Shown piece by piece: positions 1-7,960 of a DNA stretch of 64,000 nt. A program made the translations under genes and the position numbers. The stretch is from Enterococcus sp. 9E7_DIV0242 (GTDB lineage: Bacteria > Bacillota > Bacilli > Lactobacillales > Enterococcaceae): assembly GCF_002140975.2 (NCBI RefSeq), contig NZ_CP147247.1, positions 1,922,001-1,986,000 on the forward strand. Reading direction: 5' to 3'. The stretch's first letter is position 1. Each line of letters opens with the position of its first letter. The notes beneath the pieces were generated by a model, which saw nothing but the letters and a program-made list of their open reading frames with translations, had not been told where the DNA came from and did not search any database.

Positions 1-120
1 TATATATACTAGTTGAACTTGATAATAATTATAGTAAACTGCTTTTAAAATAGAAAAAGCGGATAAAATAGAAACCTCATGTTCCTCACTTTTCCCTCCA
101 TAGAGCAATACAATTTTCAA
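1..120 (-). CDS. ddl: D-alanine--D-alanine ligase, N-terminal 40 codons (partial)
   Basis: The minus strand reads MKIVLLYGGKSEEHEVSILS and continues to the window edge. This is the typical N-terminus of Ddl, the ATP-dependent ligase that makes D-Ala-D-Ala for peptidoglycan, with the GGxSxEHxVS motif of the first domain. The start is a TTG at 118-120, supported by an AGGAGG at 129-134 eight bases upstream. No ATG start is available in this frame. The rest of the gene lies outside the window. I am confident of the family from the 40 visible residues. Confidence 0.88.
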   Translation of the reverse strand, partial: MKIVLLYGGKSEEHEVSILSAFSILKAVYYNYYQVQLVYI

Positions 121-134
121 ATCCTTTTCCTCCT

Positions 135-556
135 AAATCGTTCCGTTAATATGAATACGACGAACTAAGCAACACAGTCCAACCGATGCACCATTGCTGA
201 CAAAATAAGCGTAAAACTCTTTCGCCAACTCACACTAGAATCATGTTTCTCACAGCAAAAAATTACTTTTTCATTATTTTAGCATAAAATCAAAAAATGG
301 AATAGAAGCAAATAATAAAAGCGGAATGAACTTAGTCGGCTCCCTAATAATAAAGATGGATAGACGCATGTTGCTCATTATTTTCATGAGCATATTTCCT
401 TTTATTATTGAGAGATGCTAGTTCATGCAGCTAAATAATAACAATAGTGGAACCAGCTTGATCAGACTTTGAATACATCTTGCTATTTTCTTATTCCCTA
501 AATGGCTAGTTCTTCTTAAATAATATTCGCAAGAATTACTCACTTTTGCCTTATTC
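135..556. other. Intergenic region, no convincing gene
   Basis: This 420-bp AT-rich gap lies between ddl and the UPF0178 gene. It contains a nested inverted repeat: outer arms AATAATAAA (346-354) and TTTATTATT (401-409), inner arms TGCTCAT (372-378) and ATGAGCA (386-392). A 39-codon minus-strand ORF (274-393) with a hydrophobic second half can be read through it. It has only a weak AAAGGAAAT before its ATG, and I do not call it a gene. Confidence 0.5.
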
Positions 557-1006
557 CTATTTTTGCTCTCGTTCAATTACCTCAATCAACTTCTCTTTGA
601 AAGCTGCTCGGTCAACTTCTGTAAATGGCTTAGGGCCTTTTGTTCGGCCGCCACTTTTTCTAACCTTCGCACTGAAATAGCGCTGCTCCAGTAGCTGATC
701 GATTGTTTCCTTTGTATACTCCCGACCAAGTTGATGGATGACCAGTGCTCCTTTGGGCAAAACAAGAGAAGCAAGCCCATAATCTTGGGTAACCAATATA
801 TCCCCTTTTTGAATCAACTTAAGAATCCGAAAATCCGCAGAATCTGCTCCTTTATCTACATAGACAAAAGAAACAGCTTCAGGATATTCTTTTAAGGAAT
901 AGTGATCCACACTAGTTACAATCGTTACTTCAAGTTGATACTCCAGTGCAATCTCTATCGTGGCATCCTTTACTGGGGAGCCGTCTCCATCAATGAATAC
1001 TTTCAT
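557..1006 (-). CDS. UPF0178 (YaiI/YqxD) family protein
   Basis: This 149-residue protein belongs to the DUF188/UPF0178 family, which has a PIN/NYN nuclease-like fold but no firmly assigned role. Visible family marks are DGDGSPVKD near the N-terminus (acidic residues at 6 and 8), VDKGADSADF at about 49-58, LVTQDYGLASL at about 70-80, and a basic GGRTKGPKPFT stretch near residue 118. I start at the ATG at 1006 because MKVFIDGDG is the family N-terminus; the 13 codons upstream look non-coding. It lies 28 bp downstream of the GyrB-like gene on the same strand and may be co-transcribed with it. Confidence 0.85.
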   Translation of the reverse strand: MKVFIDGDGSPVKDATIEIALEYQLEVTIVTSVDHYSLKEYPEAVSFVYVDKGADSADFRILKLIQKGDILVTQDYGLASLVLPKGALVIHQLGREYTKETIDQLLEQRYFSAKVRKSGGRTKGPKPFTEVDRAAFKEKLIEVIEREQK

Positions 1007-1034
1007 TTCCTCTACCTCTCTACCATCGTGACTG

Positions 1035-2039
1035 TCAACTAACATACCAAGAAGGATAACGCGTCAAAAACCGGAAAACTTCTTCCGCTATAGCTTCACG
1101 AAGGATTTTATAAAGCTCGGGATTTCTGATTTTTTGTTTCACCGCTCCCGCATAGCGTGGGCGTTTGACTTGTATCGAAAGAACGAAATCAAAGCGCTCC
1201 GGAAAGTTTTCGATAGTCATGATTTTCATGCGATTTGTTTCTTCCAAAAACCTATTCATGCCATCAACTGCTCCCTGCATGAAACCATCCATATGCGTTC
1301 CACCTTCAATTGGGAGATGGCCATTGACAAAGCTATCTCGAATGCTCGCCGAGGGATTTTTAGAGATAACCGCTTGAATCAACACATCTTCTCTCGCAGT
1401 CCTAATAACCAATGGTCGAATCCCACGGGTCAGCGCGTGATCCTTTTGGAATATATATTCAACCAAGCCTTGTTCATAACAAAGATGATTTTTCTGTTTA
1501 CTGCCTTCTGACAAATTGATTGCCAAGCCACTATAGAGCATTGCTAACTGCTGACAGCGATTGAACAAAACAAAATAAGATACCTGTTTTGATCCAAGAT
1601 ACGCTTGATTCGGCGTGAAGGCCAGCTCCAAGCGATAATCATCGATTTTTGAGGCCATGTTAGCTGATTTGACCAACGCTGTTTCCTGATAGATCCGAAT
1701 TTCTCTTTTTTTAGGCGTCTCTATACTCAATCCTAATTGCTCGGAGAGCGCCAGCAAAACCTGAAGAGATAAGTGAGGGGTAATCCCAAACTCATTGTCC
1801 TGATCTACCCGCCAGTTTTTTTTACAGGTCAAGGAAAGTATGATCTGATTTTCTGAAAGTTCAATATTCAATTGTGCGTTTTCCGGTGAATCAGGCAGCT
1901 TTAACAATTCATCTAAAAGCTGAATCATCATATTCTCAAAGCCGGACAGACCCAGCGCGCCGATATACATACCCGGACGTTTACGGATATTTTCCAGCGT
2001 CTGCTCATTTTCCAGAACAGTCCAAAAATCCTCAGACAT
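1035..2039 (-). CDS. Degenerate GyrB/ParE-like protein without Toprim domain
   Basis: The 334 residues align by eye with the N-terminal ATPase and transducer domains of GyrB/ParE. LENIRKRPGMYIGALGLSG matches the GyrB N-terminus, YEQGLVEYIF the EGGIKEFVEYL region, and IEGGTHMDGF the transducer GGTH motif. YAGAVKQKIRNPE resembles the end of the transducer, including the QTK-loop lysine. The ATP-binding residues are gone: the helix that should read VDNSIDEA is LLDELLKLP, and neither DNGRGIP nor GGLHGVGAS is present. The protein ends before any Toprim domain. The start at 2039 follows a strong GCAGGAGG. It is probably a non-ATPase paralogue of unknown function; a decayed gene is less likely because the frame is open throughout. 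Confidence 0.7.
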   Translation of the reverse strand: MSEDFWTVLENEQTLENIRKRPGMYIGALGLSGFENMMIQLLDELLKLPDSPENAQLNIELSENQIILSLTCKKNWRVDQDNEFGITPHLSLQVLLALSEQLGLSIETPKKREIRIYQETALVKSANMASKIDDYRLELAFTPNQAYLGSKQVSYFVLFNRCQQLAMLYSGLAINLSEGSKQKNHLCYEQGLVEYIFQKDHALTRGIRPLVIRTAREDVLIQAVISKNPSASIRDSFVNGHLPIEGGTHMDGFMQGAVDGMNRFLEETNRMKIMTIENFPERFDFVLSIQVKRPRYAGAVKQKIRNPELYKILREAIAEEVFRFLTRYPSWYVS

Positions 2040-2350
2040 CTTGTTTCCTCCTGCATTTACTTCATCCCTATAAAGGACCATCTCCTCTATTATAATGAAA
2101 AATGACTCGAAACGAAAGTAAGTTAGAAAACTATCTGAAACGTATAGGCAAACACCTACCATTTTAGCAAAATTTCCCTTTTACTGACGTTGTTTGACTG
2201 AGTATATGGAAAAACCGAAATATCTGAATAACAAACAGACATTTCGGCATCCCTTACTATTCATGGCTCATTATTCCGTATTACTCAGTCAATTTCCTTA
2301 CACAAAGCAATTACTTAGTCAGACGATAAAACTACTAAATATCATTCAAC

Positions 2351-3361
2351 TCAGCGAATCAAATCAACTGTCGGATGATTCATAATATGTTCGACCTGCT
2401 TCCTAGTCGTCAGCGGTACATCACCTTGAATCGTATGAGCCAGCACACCGTTAGCTGTTGCGAAGGCTACAGTCTTATCTGCCGGCCAGTTCTCCGCATA
2501 CCCCAGTAAGACTCCTGCAGCATAACCATCTCCTGCTCCAATACGATCAAGATTAATGATTTCTCTTGGTTCCGCCAACTCATAGCCAGATGTAGAAAAT
2601 AGGAAGCCAGAAAGATAATAATTATCCTCTTGTCTCGTTCTGAAGGTTCCGGCAAACTGCTCGATGTCATAGTTGGCCATAAACTCTTCTGCCAGCTTCT
2701 TGAACTGCTCCGTGCTATCTAAGCTTTCATCTGCAGACATGTTCAAAAGATCCGTCAAATCTCGTTGGCTACCAAATACGATATCGCAATAGGGTAGAAT
2801 ACGTTCGTATTGTTCGCGCATAAATGCTGCTTCATTATTTTTATTCAAGCTCGGTCTGAAATTAAAATCAAAACAGATTTTTTTTCCTTGCTCATGCGCT
2901 TTCTCTGCCAATGAAAAAGCAGCCGCTCTTGTTTGGTCCGTTAAACTCAAAGAAATACCACAGATATGCACTAAATCTGTTTCCTTTAAGAAATCATCAA
3001 AGGCATAAGCCGAAGCATCACTGACACCAAAGGAGCTGCTATGACGGTTTTGGTATGTTACTTGAGTTGGACGAGGACCGTAGCCCATTTCGGCAAAATA
3101 GGAGCCAATATGATTGCCCTCTTGTCCAATCCATTTATCGCTGATTCCTAGTTGGCGAACACTTGCTTTCGCTGCTTCTCCCAGTCGATTATCCGGAAGA
3201 TTTGTAATTAAGCTCGTCTCACAGCCAAAATGTGACAGATTGCTTAAAATGTTGACACCTGTTCCTGTGAAATCCATCCGTAATTCTTTCGTCTGCTCAA
3301 GCATTAAATATTCCGGAGGAGTCAGACGCATCATGATTTCACCAAAGGCTGAAATTTTCAT
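2351..3361 (-). CDS. kdgK: PfkB-family sugar-acid kinase, probably 2-keto-3-deoxygluconate kinase
   Basis: This 336-residue ribokinase/PfkB kinase begins MKISAFGEIMMRL, has the substrate-side TGTGVNILSNL motif near residue 33, and carries the catalytic GAGDGYAAG signature near residue 276 with the general-base Asp. Family members next to DgaE/DgaF genes phosphorylate 2-keto-3-deoxygluconate to KDGP. Here it is the last gene of the sugar-acid cassette, 116 bp after the aldolase. Its presence suggests that unphosphorylated KDG also enters the pathway. The exact substrate is inferred from context. Confidence 0.75.
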   Translation of the reverse strand: MKISAFGEIMMRLTPPEYLMLEQTKELRMDFTGTGVNILSNLSHFGCETSLITNLPDNRLGEAAKASVRQLGISDKWIGQEGNHIGSYFAEMGYGPRPTQVTYQNRHSSSFGVSDASAYAFDDFLKETDLVHICGISLSLTDQTRAAAFSLAEKAHEQGKKICFDFNFRPSLNKNNEAAFMREQYERILPYCDIVFGSQRDLTDLLNMSADESLDSTEQFKKLAEEFMANYDIEQFAGTFRTRQEDNYYLSGFLFSTSGYELAEPREIINLDRIGAGDGYAAGVLLGYAENWPADKTVAFATANGVLAHTIQGDVPLTTRKQVEHIMNHPTVDLIR

Positions 3362-3477
3362 TGATATAACCTACCTTTCCAACATCCTGAATCAGCCCTT
3401 AAACAGCTGTCATCCGTCTTTTAACGTTTTGCGCTTTGATGACTGGGGTTTAAGGGCTGTTCAATCAGCTTATCTTT

Positions 3478-4218
3478 TTATTTTAAGGTATTTTTCATCA
3501 TGCCAAGTAATGTTTTTACATCCTCTGGTCTTGTGTCACCTGTTTCTGAATCAATAATTGAACTGTATACGTGCGGAATGATTTTCTTCACGCCAGCATC
3601 AACAGCGATTTGAACGATTTCTTCAAAGTTTTCCAAGTCGATTCCACCTGTTGGTTCAAGATAAAAATCATATTTCGCACAAGCTTCAGCTACAGCTTTG
3701 TATTCTTCTTTATGTGCCAGACCCTTCATTGGGAAATACTTGATCGAACTGCCGCCCATATCCTGTAATAGTTTGATTGCTGTTTCGATTGGTACTTCAC
3801 CAGCAGGTGCCTGTGAGCTCAAAGGCCCAGTGGCAATATTTACGTAACCAACCTTGCCTGTCGGAGAAACCAATCCGTTAACCACTGTTTCATTTTGACC
3901 AAGTAATGCACGGGAAGTACCCACGCCAGTAAATACTTGGTTTACATGTTGCGGCTGCAGCTCTTTAGAAATACGCGAAACCATTTGGCTTTGATTTGGA
4001 TCGCCTGCGCCTAGACCTACAGATAGTGCATTATTCGTTGTAGCTGCATATTTCTTCATGTCTTCGATCGCTGCTTCATCTGTATCATAGTTTTTAGAAA
4101 GCACGCCTAAAATCACGTGCCCCTCTGCTGCTTCATAACACGCTTTTGCGTTCTCTACTGAGTTGGCTAAAACATTTAAACATAACCGGTCTTCTAAATA
4201 ATTTGGTGTAATTGACAT
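3478..4218 (-). CDS. dgaF: KDGP aldolase, DgaF/EF_0839 family
   Basis: This 246-residue protein has the TIM-barrel pattern of the KDGP aldolase family named after EF_0839, which cleaves 2-keto-3-deoxy-6-phosphogluconate to pyruvate and glyceraldehyde-3-phosphate. Landmarks are GVLSKNYDTDEAAIEDMKKY near 38-57, SIKYFPMKGLAHKEEY near 157-172 (carrying a candidate Schiff-base lysine) and EPTGGIDLENF near 189. It follows the ammonia-lyase gene by 95 bp on the same strand, so the product of that enzyme would be its substrate. The family is clear; the substrate is inferred from the neighbouring genes. Confidence 0.82.
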   Translation of the reverse strand: MSITPNYLEDRLCLNVLANSVENAKACYEAAEGHVILGVLSKNYDTDEAAIEDMKKYAATTNNALSVGLGAGDPNQSQMVSRISKELQPQHVNQVFTGVGTSRALLGQNETVVNGLVSPTGKVGYVNIATGPLSSQAPAGEVPIETAIKLLQDMGGSSIKYFPMKGLAHKEEYKAVAEACAKYDFYLEPTGGIDLENFEEIVQIAVDAGVKKIIPHVYSSIIDSETGDTRPEDVKTLLGMMKNTLK

Positions 4219-4313
4219 TCTTCTAATCTCCTCTTTCTCTACTTCTATTCGTCTACTCGTCGTAATCGATCCAACGCGGTAATCGTATGAACGAAATAAT
4301 TCCTACGACTTGC

Positions 4314-5408
4314 TTAATTCATGATCTCTGTCAGACGTTTGGTGATTTTCGTCATTTCTTCACTATTGACTGAACGGACATCGAACTCAATAATGCCGTT
4401 ATTTGCTTGATATTCTCTCGTATAAATCGCTGGATCTTCACTCTTCAGCTCTGTGATAACTTCTTTTGCTGATTTATCTCCTGACACTTTGATGCTTGCA
4501 CGATAGATATCTCGTCCAGCACCATCTTGAACAACAGAAGCATCAATATTAGCAATTCCATTCAATTCACTAATAAATGGGGCCATTCGTTCTTTCATAG
4601 ATGCTCCGGATTCACTACCGTTTTTTAGATAGTCTTCGACGGCTTGGGTAAAACCTAGAATATTGTCCTTGCCAATCTTCATTGCACGACCGATTCCTTT
4701 GCCCTGCAGACGAACCCATTCAATATACTCTTTTTTACCAATTACCAGTCCAGCACTCGGTCCCTCAATGGCCTTTGCTCCACTATAGATAACCAAATCT
4801 GCACCAGCTTCTGCATATTTGAACAAATCTTCTTCCGCAGCAGCATCGACAATCAATGGTAGGTTGTTGCTACGAGCAACCTCAGCTGCTTCCGCTACAC
4901 TCAACATACTCTTTTGTACCGTATGATGACTCTTGATATACAAGATTGCTGCGGTTTGTTCTGTAATCATCATTTCGATATGTTCTGCTGAACACATATT
5001 GGCATAGCCGGCTTCAACCACTTGACCGCCACCTTGAGCGACCATGACCTCTACAGGCGTGCCATAATCCACGTTGTGCCCTTTCGGCAAGATGATCTCT
5101 CTGTTTTGAATTTTATCAGTATATGGATGATAGGCATGGTAGACAGAACCTTTTCCAATTAAGGCCGCCACACTTTGAGCAATTCCGGCAGAAGCCGAAG
5201 AAACGACCTGTGCATCCTCAATTTTTAATAAGTCTGCTAAATATTTTCCCGTTTGTACGCTAAGCTCGCTCATCTCAAAGAAATGCTCACCACCAAATTT
5301 CTGTGCCGCTAAAACATTTTCAGAAACCTTTGATACGCCTAAGATCGTCATTCTTCCGGATGCATTGATAACTTCCTTCAAACCGAACTTTTCATAACTA
5401 ATTGTCAT
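4314..5408 (-). CDS. dgaE: DgaE-family PLP-dependent ammonia-lyase
   Basis: This 364-residue SelA-like fold type I PLP enzyme resembles DgaE, the D-glucosaminate-6-phosphate ammonia-lyase of Salmonella. It opens with KFGLKEVINASGRMTILG and has SSASAGIAQSVAALIGKG near residue 73. The PLP lysine is in IYSGAKAIEGPSAGL near residue 212, preceded by LIVDAAAEEDL with the cofactor aspartate. I start at the ATG at 5408, nine bases after GGAG; the upstream in-frame ATG at 5423 overlaps that Shine-Dalgarno. The gene overlaps the end of the deacetylase gene by 11 bp, which indicates translational coupling. The product would be 2-keto-3-deoxygluconate-6-phosphate plus ammonia. Confidence 0.83.
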   Translation of the reverse strand: MTISYEKFGLKEVINASGRMTILGVSKVSENVLAAQKFGGEHFFEMSELSVQTGKYLADLLKIEDAQVVSSASAGIAQSVAALIGKGSVYHAYHPYTDKIQNREIILPKGHNVDYGTPVEVMVAQGGGQVVEAGYANMCSAEHIEMMITEQTAAILYIKSHHTVQKSMLSVAEAAEVARSNNLPLIVDAAAEEDLFKYAEAGADLVIYSGAKAIEGPSAGLVIGKKEYIEWVRLQGKGIGRAMKIGKDNILGFTQAVEDYLKNGSESGASMKERMAPFISELNGIANIDASVVQDGAGRDIYRASIKVSGDKSAKEVITELKSEDPAIYTREYQANNGIIEFDVRSVNSEEMTKITKRLTEIMN

Positions 5409-6507
5409 AAACTGCGCCTCCAATAATGGTTTTCACAGGTTGGATTAATTCTTTTGCCTCTCTGGTAAAGCCGTTTGAATCGGTCAGTGTTTTGCTTCCA
5501 TCAGTAATCGTAAAGATTGTCAGGTCAGCATCATAACCGACTTCAAGACGCCCCTTCGTAGCCAAATGGAAGTTGTTCGCCGGAACAGATGTAACCTTCT
5601 CAATAATTTCTGTCCAGTCATAACCGACAACGCGTAATTTTTCCATAGTTGTCGCTAAATCGTAGACCGGACCATTCTCACGGTTACGAATATAGATATC
5701 CGTACTGATCGATTCTGCTTTCATACCTTCTTTTAGCGCAGTTTCAGCTACATTGAAGTTGAAGCTATCTGTTCCATGACCGATATCGAAGACGACCCCT
5801 TTTTCAAAGGCTGCCCAGGCAAAGTCTTTAATTTTCCCTGTTTCTTGATTTAGGATACCATTTGGTTTGCCGTTAAAGCAATGGGTCAAGATGTCACCTT
5901 TAGACATATGAGCTAAAATCTCATCTAATTCCGGCGGAGCAGAACCAATATGCACCATCAATGGAACATTGTTGTTATCCTTCTGAATTTTTTTCGCTAG
6001 CTCCAATGGCGTAATGCCATTCTCACCAATCACTGTTTTACTCATCCGCGCTTTGATTCCAATCACAAAGTCCGGTAATTCTGTTAAGACTTTCTTAACC
6101 AAATCTTCTCTAATTTTTGTTAAATCTGCCAGCTCGTCTTGTTCAACAATTCCCCATTTTGAGATATTGGCCAAAGCATAGACATTCGTTTTCGCCTGTA
6201 CAGCCAGATCATAAAACTCATGAATGTTTTCTGCGCCAGTCGTCCCAGCATCAATCACACTGGTAACGCCTTTTTTCACACCGATTTCATCCGGATAATC
6301 ATAGTACAACGTCATTTTTTCGAAGCAATGGACATGATCATCGATCCAACCGGCAGAAATATATGCGTTGCCTTCTAAATCAAGGATTTCTTTGCTTTCA
6401 TCGTCGATCACAGCAGCTGTTTTTGCAATCTTACCATCGGATAAGGCAATTTCCAGCGGCTGTCCATCAATTGTTTTTCCATTTTTTATCAGTAGATCAT
6501 ACGTCAT
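5398..6507 (-). CDS. Amidohydrolase/deacetylase of the cog3964 family
   Basis: This 369-residue amidohydrolase-superfamily metalloenzyme has an N-terminal HxH pair in WIDDHVHCFEKM, a bridging lysine in VIGIKARMSK, metal histidines in PLMVHIGSAP and DILTHCFNG, and the late aspartate in SISTDIYI. These are the five usual ligand positions. It resembles E. faecalis EF0837, often labelled adenine deaminase, although studied cog3964 members are deacetylases of N-acetylated small molecules. In this operon it sits directly before the ammonia-lyase, so I infer that it removes the acyl group from an N-acyl amino-sugar acid. It begins 9 bp after the DUF871 stop codon. Confidence 0.82.
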   Translation of the reverse strand: MTYDLLIKNGKTIDGQPLEIALSDGKIAKTAAVIDDESKEILDLEGNAYISAGWIDDHVHCFEKMTLYYDYPDEIGVKKGVTSVIDAGTTGAENIHEFYDLAVQAKTNVYALANISKWGIVEQDELADLTKIREDLVKKVLTELPDFVIGIKARMSKTVIGENGITPLELAKKIQKDNNNVPLMVHIGSAPPELDEILAHMSKGDILTHCFNGKPNGILNQETGKIKDFAWAAFEKGVVFDIGHGTDSFNFNVAETALKEGMKAESISTDIYIRNRENGPVYDLATTMEKLRVVGYDWTEIIEKVTSVPANNFHLATKGRLEVGYDADLTIFTITDGSKTLTDSNGFTREAKELIQPVKTIIGGAVYDN

Positions 6508-6516
6508 TTGTTATCC

Positions 6517-7605
6517 CTACTTTTCTTTCAATCTGAATTTTGTCCACGGTTTGATAAATTCCAACAGCATCCGCTCATCCGCTGTAATACTGCCAATTTT
6601 ATTTTTCCGTGTATCCTTATGTGGCTGCAATACAACCTGCAGCTCATTTTTGTATTTTCCAAATCCGTCATTTCCTATAACAATATCACCGGCTTGAAAC
6701 TCCTGTTCATTATCATGGACCGGATTGGCAACATCTTTGTACTTTTTGCGAACCTCAGTAGAACGCGCCATCAAATCAGTGATATCTCCTCGGCGGAAAT
6801 GTTGTTCATCCAAGGCAATAGTCTTTTCCACCACATTTACCATCTCGGTAAATGTGATACTGAATTCCAATTGATAACGATTCAATTGTCCTAACGCTTC
6901 CAATTCTTCGTCAGAGGCATAGGCGTTCCCAATAATCACGTCGTCGATCAGACCTGTCGCAAAGAAATGCTTTGCTTGAACATCTATTGGTAGGTGGCGG
7001 TGACTTTCCAATGTAGGCAGTCCATCGTTGATATCCCACGGACCAATCGTTCCTACTTGTGAGGTAACAAAAGCAGCCGTACGAATACCCTTGTTTTTAA
7101 AACGAACACTACACTTTTCAAAAAAATCATAAGGAAGAGCCGTACCCTCCTGAGGATAAAAATTATGACAACCATATAAAAACGGCTTATTGGCTTCATA
7201 GGTCAAAATATTATCTAAGTATGCGACATCATTACTCATGTTCAGCTCGATTGCTAAATCATAAGGATTGTACGTCAATTTTGCTTCTTTATTTCCATCA
7301 AAACCAGCATCCAGTCTGATTCCATCCGCCCCAAGCTCATAAAAGAACGTCAAATCATCGTAAGAAATTTCCAACTCGTCGAACAACGATGGGACAACAT
7401 CTAAAATCGTTTCGAAGCCTAACCCTTTTGCATAGCCAATCAATTCTTGAAATTTCTTCTTCACCGCTTCTTTGCCTTCGGTCACTTCTAACATGCTCAT
7501 AAAGATTCTCGTAAAACCGCATGCCGCAGCCTTCTTCAAATATGTCTTGTCCTGCTCCATGTCACTGTGGTCAGGATATACTGATACGCCTAAAGCTCTT
7601 TTCAT
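6517..7605 (-). CDS. DUF871 family glycosidase, MupG-like
   Basis: This 362-residue DUF871 protein starts MKRALGVSVYPDHSD and has FTRIFMSMLEVTEGK at about 33-47, DVVPSLFDEL at about 66-75 and a GADGIRLDAGFDGN stretch near 90. The family has a TIM barrel plus a small C-terminal domain. Its one well-studied member, MupG, is a 6-phospho-N-acetylmuramidase that cleaves a phosphorylated disaccharide inside the cell. Here it would release the sugar acid from an imported, phosphorylated disaccharide. I place the start at 7605 with GGAG upstream, because starting at 7656 would overlap the preceding membrane-protein gene and add non-family residues. Confidence 0.8.
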   Translation of the reverse strand: MKRALGVSVYPDHSDMEQDKTYLKKAAACGFTRIFMSMLEVTEGKEAVKKKFQELIGYAKGLGFETILDVVPSLFDELEISYDDLTFFYELGADGIRLDAGFDGNKEAKLTYNPYDLAIELNMSNDVAYLDNILTYEANKPFLYGCHNFYPQEGTALPYDFFEKCSVRFKNKGIRTAAFVTSQVGTIGPWDINDGLPTLESHRHLPIDVQAKHFFATGLIDDVIIGNAYASDEELEALGQLNRYQLEFSITFTEMVNVVEKTIALDEQHFRRGDITDLMARSTEVRKKYKDVANPVHDNEQEFQAGDIVIGNDGFGKYKNELQVVLQPHKDTRKNKIGSITADERMLLEFIKPWTKFRLKEK

Positions 7606-7612
7606 CCGATTG

Positions 7613-7861
7613 TCACACTCCAAATCCTTCATATTTATTCCGATAATTCCACGCAAGTATGGAACTGCTGAAAATCGTCACTGTTCCAACGATAAGCACT
7701 GGTTGGCTCAAAAGCACGCCAACTACTGCCGAAACAGCAATCACTAAAATAGCTTCCAGACAAAGAATTCTTAGTCTCTGCTTCACAAGTTTATCAGGTA
7801 ACCATTCCTTTTCCAATATAACTTGCATACCTATAAAGACAAAGATTAACCATACAATCAT
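7613..7861 (-). CDS. Small hydrophobic membrane protein
   Basis: This 82-residue protein has a hydrophobic first helix (MIVWLIFVFIGMQVIL), a short charged linker, and two further hydrophobic segments around residues 32-69. It is very likely an inner-membrane protein with two or three spans. A GGAGG lies upstream. It is packed between the PTS IIC gene and the DUF871 gene, with only 7 bp before the latter, so it belongs to the operon. I do not recognise a family. It could be an accessory subunit of the permease. Confidence 0.62.
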   Translation of the reverse strand: MIVWLIFVFIGMQVILEKEWLPDKLVKQRLRILCLEAILVIAVSAVVGVLLSQPVLIVGTVTIFSSSILAWNYRNKYEGFGV

Positions 7862-7960
7862 TTCCTCTACGCCTCCAGACCTCTTTCGCTACTATGTAGA
7901 ACAAAGAGGGGAAAACAACAGCTTTTGCGTCTTGTTTCCCCTCCTGCATTCAATTTCTTA

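Noticed and set aside
274..393. 39-codon hydrophobic minus-strand ORF
   Set aside because: Lies inside a nested inverted repeat with only a weak ribosome binding site; no family recognised.
5398..6507. Adenine deaminase
   Set aside because: Homologues carry this label, but operon context (ammonia-lyase, KDGP aldolase) and studied cog3964 enzymes favour a deacetylase.
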